This document shows, piece by piece, positions 7,201-13,710 of a DNA stretch of 16,131 nt; position 1 is the stretch's first letter, and the number at the start of each line of letters is the position of its first letter. Source of the DNA: Gracilaria caudata (lineage: Eukaryota > Rhodophyta > Florideophyceae > Gracilariales > Gracilariaceae); NCBI GenBank assembly GCA_030374735.1, contig JASCIV010000586.1, positions 1 to 16,131 on the forward strand. The letters run 5' to 3'. The notes below the pieces were generated by a model. The model saw only the letters and a program-made list of their open reading frames with translations, ran no database searches and was not told the DNA's origin. Both the position numbers and the translations under genes were made by a program.

Positions 7201-10005
7201 TCCATGTCAAAAATAAGCATAGCTCCTTCCTCGTATCTTCCGATAGCATCCGACGCGCGAAAACTGAGAATCATGAACAAGGCGAACCCAATGTTGGCGA
7301 GCACTGAAACATCAACATCCAGCGGACTGCACCAAGCGCCACAAGCTTCTCGTTTCACATCGTCCCAGGCAAAGGAAAGGCCATATGATATGAAAACGGC
7401 CACAACAGTCCATGCTATTGTCAACGCGATACCCTTTTTGGAAACCGAAGGAAGCGAGTTAAACAATTTCCAAATCGATCCAAGGAGAGATGGATTAGCG
7501 TCATCATTCTTTGCTTGCAGAGCTACCCACATCCTCTTGAAAAGGCCGTATTGGGAAATCTTTCCCATCTCCTCGTCAAATGGAACATCTGAGTTTCGCG
7601 TACGGTGTTTGGGCTTGAATGATTCTCGAGAATAATCTGATTCACGGACTAATGGAGGCCCAGTTCCACTTGTGTGGTATATACCGTGGACTGAATCTCG
7701 AATTTCATTGCATATCATATCGAGGGGAATATCTTCCTTGTCAAACCCAAAGGGATCAGCCAAGTTGCTCCCGATGTTGATGAGGTTGATGATCGAGTAA
7801 CTGATTGGAATAATGTAGAGAAACGAGAGAAATCCAGAAAACTGAACCAACGAAAGAGGGAGCAGTGCTAACCAGAAGAACGTGAAGACCTTCAGATGAG
7901 TCGTAAACGACTCACACATCGGAAACTTTCGTAGAGCAGTGCACTCTGTTATTGCTCCCTCAAGCTCCCAGAGGGTGTAACCCAAGTTGTATACACAGGC
8001 GTTCATGGGGGAAGCGGGTACATGAGTAAGGTGTTCATGAGCCGAATCGGCTGTGTTCAGGTACCCGAATACCACGTCGACTCCATAAGCAAAAAGATCA
8101 TCGGCTTCGTCGAACGCAGCCTTGTCTTGTGCGGAAAGTATGTTGCTGAGCTCATGTGTATCTCTGCTGAATCGCAACTTCAACTTGGCCGCATAGGCAA
8201 GTGCCGTTAAGTGAGAGAAAAGACGCTCGCGATCTCTTTCGTGCCAAAGCCCCTCTTTGCAAAGCACAGAGAATTGAAACGCGAGCTCTTCAACACACAC
8301 TCTGACCTTACTTTGCCACAACTGCAGTGCCCTCCAATACCTCCCGTATGCGTCATTCAACCAGAAACCTAGCGTCATAAAGATACCCAAACTGACGTAA
8401 GAGGTTATAGATGAGTCCACTGGAACATAGATGCACCACCATCTGCACTGACCGTCATCATTTTCGTCCCTCTGAGACCAGGTGAAGAAAAGAACAAAAG
8501 AACTCCAAGCAATGACAACCAGCAAGTAGAGTAGAACGCCTTTGGCCAGACTTCCAATTCGCACAGCAAGATGGCGTTTGATGAAACTTTCCCCGAAGGG
8601 CTTCTCGTCGTTCTCACTTCGAAGAGGTGCCTCAAGCCACTTGGGTGTATCATGTTCCATTCTGATCACAGAATTCAAATCCATTTGGTCGCGAAAATGA
8701 GCATCAAGCACGTTCAGCGCCGTTTCCGCCGCGAGGTGATTCAGCCTAACATCTTGCATATCAAAGCCAAAGGGATCGCTGAGCGCCTCTCCAATGGTGA
8801 AGAGCATTCCAACGCCATACGTAGTTAGAACAGCCCAGAGAATGGTAAACCTGGAAAGCATGAACGGAGGAGGTACAGTGACAGCGATAATCGAACTGGT
8901 CAGTATTGAAGACTACATGAGGATGCACGTGTCGCTTCGAGTATGTTTCGACTTACCATCCACTGCTCTGCACAAGTGCTAGAGGGAGGAAGAACATCCA
9001 GATGTAGAGGAAGATCTGGAGGTGGGTGACATAACCGAGAGAGGGGCTTGACTGCGCAATCTTCAGAAGGTCGTTCGCGCGATAGTCGACGGCATCCATG
9101 AGGTCGATGAGCAGATACCGCACACCCCATCCTGAGGGAGTCTTGTCCGCGGAAACATGGGCAAACGCATGTCCATCATCTTCGGAGGCACTCACGTACG
9201 CCCTGACAACCCTCATGCAGTGGTAATGCATGAAATCAGCCTCGAGAACATCATCCAAATCTCGCTCGTGCAAAATACCTTCAAGCTGAGAACGTTCTCG
9301 TTCATTGCGCAGGGTCATCTTCAACGCGATTGGGTACGCAATAAGATGTGCAGCAATGCGAGAAACGTCGCCTTCATGCCAGGTGTTAGGCGGATAGTTC
9401 TGTCTCACCTGGCGAGCAACCTGACGAAGATGGCCTGCGAGCTTGGTCCAGTCCAGCTGCGCCTCCCAATATCGATTGGACGCCTCCCGAATGAAGAAGC
9501 CGAGCAGCACGAACAACGCCCAGCCCACGCCGTACGACACCGAAGAAGAAACGGAAAGACGCGACGTCCAGAACTCGGTGGTGAACCAATCCAGCTCGCG
9601 GTCAGCCAGCCCGTATGCAATGAGAGTGACAAGCGAGCTCCAAACCAACTGGAAGATGAGAATGGTGTACGGAATGGTGGTGATGACGGCGAAGAAGGCA
9701 GAGTAGTCGGCCTGACTCAGTTCGGTGGGCCCCGACCCCAGCTCACCGCTGACGACGGCGCTACCGAGACGCATGGCGAGCGCACGATGGCTGAACAGCT
9801 CGTAGCCGCGACGCGCCGGCGACGAGTCGCTGTGAGTGGAGAGCGTGCCGTGCTGGGGTTCGCGCTGCTCTGGGGAATGCTGTGCATTGGGGGATTCTGT
9901 AGCCGAGGCGTCGGGCAAACGTTGCTCGTGAGGTTGCTGACGGGGTTGGTCAGCGGGCGGCACGTCCGGCACGTCCGGTAACCGGGGAGCATCGGATTCG
10001 GTCAT
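4201..10005 (-). CDS. Five-unit tandem bestrophin channel protein
   Basis: Four exons on the minus strand: 10005-8957, 8850-5645, 5570-5522 and 5449-4201, totalling 5553 bases, 1850 residues plus stop. The ATG at 10005 is the first after an in-frame TGA at 10045-10047. The splice model restores every interrupted repeat exactly. Five bestrophin units follow a disordered, Pro/Ser/Gln-rich N-terminal region of about 95 residues. Each unit has a hydrophobic neck segment ending L-[GS]-F, an R-Y pair eight residues later (R178, R520, R888, R1252, R1594), a WHERD-like cytosolic motif, and PFG/PYG-x-D-x-x-D (at 376, 716, 1087, 1446, 1788). Neck-to-PFG spacing is 202-207 residues in all five. Bestrophins are anion or bicarbonate channels built as pentamers, so this chain could form a whole pore alone. 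Ion, location (plasma, plastid or thylakoid membrane) and gating are unknown. Confidence 0.92.
4294..5214 (-). repeat. Bestrophin unit 5 (residues about 1514-1820)
   Basis: Wholly inside exon 4. Neck residues are F1578, L1582 and F1586, then R1594-Y1595. The cytosolic motif is EWHEKD...RIAAHMGAFSVGL, and the clasp-like motif is NPFG-H-D-V-S-D at 1787-1795. A tail of about 30 residues ends with EEKMAQMGQYDTEQV. Confidence 0.88.
5450..5521 (-). other. Intron 3 of the bestrophin gene (72 bp, phase 2)
   Basis: Donor CTGGG|GTGAGT (exon ends at 5522) and acceptor TGTATCAG|TATG (exon resumes at 5449). A perfect TACTAAC branch-site consensus lies at 5461-5467, close to the acceptor. Splicing gives ...YGVLG-MFQIAKELQFPFG, where the distance from G to PFG equals that in unit 5. 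Retention would create an immediate TGA. Confidence 0.9.
5571..5644 (-). other. Intron 2 of the bestrophin gene (74 bp, phase 1)
   Basis: Donor TTCAG|GTATGT (exon ends at 5645) and acceptor TTTTGTAG|GATGG (exon resumes at 5570). Splicing gives ...FSG-WFTILWVP... in unit 4. CACTGAC at 5593-5599 is a candidate branch site. Confidence 0.9.
6564..7457 (-). repeat. Bestrophin unit 3 (residues about 815-1112), most divergent
   Basis: Wholly inside exon 2. Neck residues are F872, M876 and F880, then R888-Y889. It departs from the other four: Ser replaces Gly before the neck Phe, Arg follows it (LSFR), the cytosolic motif reads FFHPGD instead of WHERD-like, and the clasp-like motif is DPYG-N-D-A-I-D at 1086-1094. 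Overall length and spacing are kept. Confidence 0.86.
7680..8552 (-). repeat. Bestrophin unit 2 (residues about 450-740)
   Basis: Wholly inside exon 2. Neck residues are L504, M508 and F512, then R520-Y521. The cytosolic motif is LWHERD...RLFSHLTALAYAAKLK, and the clasp-like motif is DPFG-F-D-K-E-D at 715-723. The linker to unit 3 carries an EEMGKISQYG segment that resembles the C-terminal tail. Confidence 0.88.
8715..9714 (-). repeat. Bestrophin unit 1 (residues about 98-395)
   Basis: Interrupted by intron 1. Aligned to the human BEST1 neck positions 76, 80 and 84, this unit has W162, V166 and F170, then R178-Y179. The cytosolic motif is TWHEGD...RIAAHLIAYPIALK, and the clasp-like motif is DPFG-F-D-M-Q-D at 375-383. 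It is the only unit with Trp at the first neck position. Confidence 0.88.
8851..8956 (-). other. Intron 1 of the bestrophin gene (106 bp, phase 2)
   Basis: Donor GATG|GTAAGT (exon ends at 8957) and acceptor TTTCCAG|GTTT (exon resumes at 8850). Removal rebuilds ...SSGW-FTILWA... of unit 1, matching the same place in unit 5 (SSGW-LTILWI). TACTGAC at 8899-8905 is a candidate branch site. Reading through would hit a TAA at once. Confidence 0.92.
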
Positions 10006-10278
10006 GGAGAGGGCCGTTGGGTACGCGGTGCGGATGGGGGCGTCTCAAGGGACAGGCGGTTGGCAGAAAGCGCACAGGATTTTCCCGTTGCGCGAGATCA
10101 AGGCCACCCAAAGCCCTGCGTACCAAGGGTAGCGTTCTACCGTCGTTCCCGCCGTAGTTGAAGCAAAACGAGCTGCACGAGCTCCGCAGCATTGAAAATC
10201 ACCGGCGCGAGCTAAGTTTGTCACGGCACCGGACTCCATGTTGGTGCACTGGCGTTGTACTGTATACCAGGAAGCTAT

Positions 10279-10389
10279 CACCCACGTGACTAGACATACC
10301 CTGAGCTCAGCGGGTGGGGCTGACCGTCACGCTCCTAGATTTCATCACCAATTGGGTTCCCTTGCATGCGGCATGCTGTCACGTGGGTG
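10279..10389. promoter_or_regulatory. 12-bp inverted repeat with CACGTG (G-box/E-box) cores
   Basis: CACCCACGTGAC (10279-10290) and its exact reverse complement GTCACGTGGGTG (10378-10389) flank an 88-base spacer, about 270-385 bases upstream of the bestrophin ATG. CACGTG is the usual site of bHLH and bZIP regulators. A paired, inverted, extended copy suggests a cis-regulatory element of the bestrophin promoter; that is inference. Confidence 0.45.
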
Positions 10390-11184
10390 CGTAGGTTGCA
10401 CTTCTGTACCCTTGTATCTACAGTATGCAGCATCTTGATCCTGGCTGCAAGCTGCGTCGGAACATCTCAACTTCGTGTAACGGGCTCCGTCCTTGTCTGT
10501 TCATTTTGAAAGCCGCAGTTGGCCAGAACAACCGAAAAGTTACGTTGACGACCGAGCTATTCCGAATTTGCATTCCTTTAAGCGTAGGGAAGTCTGCTTC
10601 ATTCTTTTTCGTGGACGCAAAAACAGTTCCTTGAAGCAATCCAGAACATTAACTATATTCGACGCTAACGCTCTGATGTATAACTCACTGCAGTATTATA
10701 TTGTGGTGATAGAGCATAACTATATCCGTGTCATTCATTGGTTGAGCGTGTTATCTCGACATCATACTGATCGGTTACGATTCTGGCCACACGCCCATCA
10801 ATCAGCATGCCCTTTGTCAGGAGGTGATCAGCTCCGCATCTCGGCGCGATTTTACACAGCGTAACTTACACCTAAGGCTAGCCCTCTCACCTTTGGTACC
10901 GTTCCCTGAGAGCTGCAGCAGTACGCAAAATCTTACGTATTTCGTTCACATCATTTTGTTAGACCTAGCTCTATCGTTACATTCTATCAAGAAGGTCACG
11001 GACGATGTGAAGGTATGCCACTATTCATCTCCCCGCCTAGATCCACTGCCTCTAATTCCGAAGGTTGGCAAGCAAGTTTTGAGCTATAAGGATCATTGAT
11101 GATCATCACGTCGTACTACGACAGTACAGCGCTAAAGCGCTCGGTGTATCCCTCTTAACCCTCCGCCGGCGACCTCTCGAAATT

Positions 11185-11440
11185 AACTTGCGTTTTAAAG
11201 GCTTACTGCTGCTGTCTGGGTTTAAGCGTGACAAGCATACCTTGGGAGCTCCGCGACCATATCTGGAGTCCATATTCTGGACCGACTCGCTCGACCTCGT
11301 AAAATATCTCAACTTGCGTTACGAAGGCTTACCGCTATTGCTACGCACTCTAATAATATTATTATTACTGCAGCTGTTTGGGTTATGAGCGTGACAACCA
11401 AGGCTGAGGAGCTCCGTGACGATATCGGGACCGACCCGCG
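11185..11440 (+). repeat. Diverged tandem duplication
   Basis: Copy 1 (11185-11290) and copy 2 (11311-11440) share ordered blocks: AACTTGCGTT, AAGGCTTAC, CTGT-TGGGTT, GCGTGACAA, GAGCTCCG-GAC, ATATC and GGACCGAC or GGGACCGAC. Copy 2 has about 36 extra bases, including a TAATAATATTATTATTACTGCAG run that looks like a 3' splice acceptor, and lacks about a dozen bases near the end. It may be a relic of a mobile or coding element. Confidence 0.6.
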
Positions 11441-11501
11441 AAAGTGGCGCGAGTCCTTGAAGCAGCGCCAAAACCTGAAACGTGGGGAATTACTGTACTG
11501 A
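11385..11501 (+). CDS. Short reading frame, possible terminal exon or relic
   Basis: ATG at 11385 opens a 38-residue frame ending in TGA at 11499-11501, with AATAAA overlapping the stop (11501-11506). The peptide includes EELRDDIGTDPRKWRESLKQ, mixed-charge and plausible as protein. A good acceptor-like tract ends in CAG at 11371-11373 just upstream, so this could be the last exon of a spliced gene. It lies in copy 2 of a diverged duplication, and in copy 1 the frame runs into a stop. I do not recognise it. Confidence 0.25.
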   Translation: MSVTTKAEELRDDIGTDPRKWRESLKQRQNLKRGELLY

Positions 11502-11762
11502 ATAAAAACTGTTAATTTTAAAGCTGGAGTCGGAAGCCATGTATGTGCTTTGCAAACAGTATGCTTGCGTTTGCAGCGTGAGGCAAAGTTGTTTGGCCAG
11601 TTTGGTTTTTACTGTGGGAGAACGCTAACGCTCATGCAGAGGTAGATATACTGTATGTTCTCTGTTGACTTTTAAAGGAAAACGGGTGAGCTGCGAAGCT
11701 GAACGCGCTTTATCTTCGTTTGTTTGAATAGCTCTAGTCCAAGCATCAAATCTTGCTGACGG

Positions 11763-11849
11763 TCACGTGTGCACGTGCCGAAAGTCATGTATGTTTGCAA
11801 GGGGCAAGGTACGTGTACATTCGGAACGTACGTGTACACGGTACGTGTG
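11763..11849. promoter_or_regulatory. Cluster of CACGTG and GTACGTGTAC motifs
   Basis: Two CACGTG hexamers (about 11764-11777) are followed by three related ACGTGT-containing words at 11809-11819, 11826-11838 and 11840-11849. They lie about 470-555 bases upstream of the zinc-finger ATG. This could be a bHLH/bZIP-type regulatory cluster; only the motif repetition is observed. Confidence 0.35.
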
Positions 11850-12318
11850 GGATTGGAACTGATTTAATGTTATGGTCCAAAACCAGATCACATCTTTGAA
11901 TATTGTGGATTTTTCGAACTAATTTTTGTTTGTCCAAATTGTTGAGCTTTAAAACGCTTATTTTTCTTCGACTTGTGCCTCATATATCTAGAATTTCAGT
12001 TGATTACCCTTGTAGAGCAATCATGTGATTGCAAAGAGAAGACTATGAGGGATACTTGCTAACTACTACCCTTGTAACCTTGCGACATGCCGGCAAATCT
12101 TCATAATATGATTCTGCTTCAACTGATGTTGGCAAATGCGCGATGGGCAGACAGGAAGCCATTGTCAATCATACTTTTCGTCCCAATCCCAATGTTGATA
12201 CGCCTTTCACTCCACACCACCCCATAGAAGCAATGTAAAAGGAATTTGACCTTGGTCTCTCTAGCAACACTTGCTAGAACCCTGAAGAAAGCAATTGCAT
12301 TCGAGTATAGCTATTACC

Positions 12319-13449
12319 ATGAGTACATCACAGAATATGCCAAACCTTCGAGAGTGGCCGTTTGGCGTTCCCGGAGACGACAAAATATGCAATATATGTT
12401 GCGGACGTTACTCAGCTTTCACAAGTAGAAAAGTTCATTTTAACAGAGAACATCAAAGTAGTGCGCAAATGTTCAACTGCAGCGCGTGCTCCGCTTATTT
12501 TGTGTCGAAAAGGCATGTAAAAACCCACATGAGCAAACAACACGGCATCGCCATGCGCGAACTCACACTGCCAAAGTTGTTGCTTAAGGGAATTCAAGTT
12601 AGTTACTCGTGTAAATTGTGCAAGAGGCTTTGCATCGATCTGGACACCCTGATCCAGCATCAAAGGGAGTGCCATGCGGAGGCAATGGAAGAAGAATTGA
12701 AGTGTGCTTTTCGCTGTCATTATTGTACTGAGCAGAGTGATAGTCTTGAACAGTTCAATTTACATTGTTGTGAGTCAAAACGCAAGTATATGAAGCTCAT
12801 GGGGCACGAGGGCGAAAACGAGACGTCCGATAAGGAAGAAATGGAGCTCACGGGGGACGAGCGCGAGAGCGACAAGTCTGTTACGGAAGAACAGGAGCTT
12901 ACGGGGGACGAGTGTGAAAGCGACGAGTCTGGTACAGAAGAACTGGAGCTTACGGGGGACGAGGGCGAAAGCGACGAGTCTGGTACGGAAGAAATGGAGC
13001 TCACGGGGGACGAGCGCGAAAGCGACAAGTCTGGTACAGAAAAACTGGAGCTCACGGGGGACGAATGTGAAAGAGACGAGTCTGGTACAGAAGAACTGGA
13101 GCTCACGGGGGACGAGTGTGAAAGAGACGAGTCTGGTACAGAAGAACTGGAGCTCACGGGGGACGAGTGTGAAAGAGACAAGTCTGGTACGGAAGAAATG
13201 GAGCTCACGGGGGACGAGTGTGAAAGAGACAAGTCTGGTACGGAAGAACTGGAGCTCACGGGGGACGAGGGCGAAAGCGACGAGTCTGGTACGGAAGAAA
13301 TGGAGCTCACCGGGGACGAGGGCGAAAGCGACGAGTCTGGTACAGAAGAACTGGAGCTCACGGGGGAGGAGTGCGAAAGCAACAAGTCTGGCACGGAGGC
13401 AACTGAGCTCACGGGGAACAAGCGCGAAAGCGAAAAGAGCGATATATAA
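12319..13449 (+). CDS. C2H2 zinc-finger protein with acidic repeat tail
   Basis: Single-exon 376-residue protein. The start is the ATG at 12319, the first after an in-frame TGA at 12283-12285. Three fingers fit C-x2-C-x12-H-x4-H: C24/C27/H40/H45, C54/C57/H70/H75 and C98/C101/H114/H119. A fourth (C133/C136/H149 then C150/C151) lacks the last His and may be C2HC-like or decayed. From about residue 159 to the end, 17-residue acidic repeats (consensus ELTGDECESDESGTEEL) give a strongly negative, Ser/Thr-rich tail with many acidic casein-kinase-2-like Ser contexts. The layout suggests a nuclear nucleic-acid-binding protein with an acidic, activator- or histone-binding-like tail; this is inference. 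Linkers between fingers are long, unlike the TGEKP arrays of animal DNA-binding factors. Confidence 0.82.
   Translation: MSTSQNMPNLREWPFGVPGDDKICNICCGRYSAFTSRKVHFNREHQSSAQMFNCSACSAYFVSKRHVKTHMSKQHGIAMRELTLPKLLLKGIQVSYSCKLCKRLCIDLDTLIQHQRECHAEAMEEELKCAFRCHYCTEQSDSLEQFNLHCCESKRKYMKLMGHEGENETSDKEEMELTGDERESDKSVTEEQELTGDECESDESGTEELELTGDEGESDESGTEEMELTGDERESDKSGTEKLELTGDECERDESGTEELELTGDECERDESGTEELELTGDECERDKSGTEEMELTGDECERDKSGTEELELTGDEGESDESGTEEMELTGDEGESDESGTEELELTGEECESNKSGTEATELTGNKRESEKSDI
12793..13446 (+). repeat. In-frame 51-bp minisatellite, 11 full units plus ends
   Basis: From 12844 there are 11 full 51-bp units and one partial unit, preceded by a degenerate unit at 12793-12843 (KLMGHEGENETSDKEEM). 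Units 5 and 6 encode identical peptides and differ by a single base. Variation is concentrated at DE[CGR]E[SR]D[EK]S and at the last residue (L/M). Because 51 is a multiple of three, the repeat keeps frame whatever its copy number. It also keeps two other frames open, which explains the spurious overlapping ORFs here. Confidence 0.95.
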
Positions 13450-13572
13450 GAAATGGGCAGGGCTGTCTGTTGAAGTTACTGGGAAAAGGTACTGGCCTTC
13501 CTCGTGAGAGAGCGTTTCTTTGACCAGAAGCGCTCTATACTATGCAGTAGTTAGGCTAGGATACCCATAATT

Positions 13573-13585
13573 AGAGAGAGAGAGA
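13573..13585. repeat. (AG)n microsatellite
   Basis: Six AG dinucleotides in a row in the 3' flank of the zinc-finger gene. It has no evident function. Confidence 0.8.
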
Positions 13586-13665
13586 AGGTACTGGGGTTAG
13601 CTGTTAGTGCTCGTTGAGAGATGTCTGCAAGCTGACTCTCAACGCTACAAATGATACGGTCTGTA

Positions 13666-13671
13666 AATAAA
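13666..13671 (+). terminator. Candidate AATAAA polyadenylation signal
   Basis: AATAAA lies 217 bases after the zinc-finger stop and 40 bases before the stop of the convergent protease gene, which is the expected place for a 3'-end signal between convergent genes. Confidence 0.5.
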
Positions 13672-13710
13672 TCACATAGGACGCTCCCGTGCACCTCATG
13701 AGCGCATCAA

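Larger units (their letters stand above)
10006..12318. other. Long intergenic region without a secure gene
   Basis: About 2.3 kb between the divergently transcribed bestrophin and zinc-finger genes; both promoters should lie here. Several open frames of 60-125 codons exist, but the ones checked begin at non-ATG codons and none has a recognisable motif. Supported contents are an inverted CACGTG pair, a decayed tandem duplication, a 38-codon reading frame followed by AATAAA, and a GTACGTGTAC-rich cluster; each is listed separately. Confidence 0.6.

Noticed and set aside
5450..8956. Reading the bestrophin region as three separate genes (frames ending at 8953, 5571 and 4201)
   Set aside because: Each break falls inside a membrane segment and has good GT-AG signals. 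Splicing restores the repeat exactly, and the partial frames would leave units 1 and 4 incomplete.
10430..10450. A 12-base match to the start of bacterial 16S rRNA (TTGATCCTGGCT)
   Set aside because: The match ends there; the following bases do not continue as rRNA, so it is chance.
12295..12318. Extended start for the zinc-finger gene
   Set aside because: The codon at 12295 is TTG, not ATG; the first in-frame ATG is at 12319.
12720..13421. A 233-codon minus-strand frame rich in Ser-Pro-Val repeats
   Set aside because: It is a shadow of the 51-bp coding repeat, which keeps several frames open. It lacks domains, while the plus-strand frame joins proper zinc fingers.
12914..13507. A 197-codon plus-strand frame of basic repeats in the zinc-finger tail
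   Set aside because: Same cause: the repeat length is a multiple of three. It has no conserved entry point.
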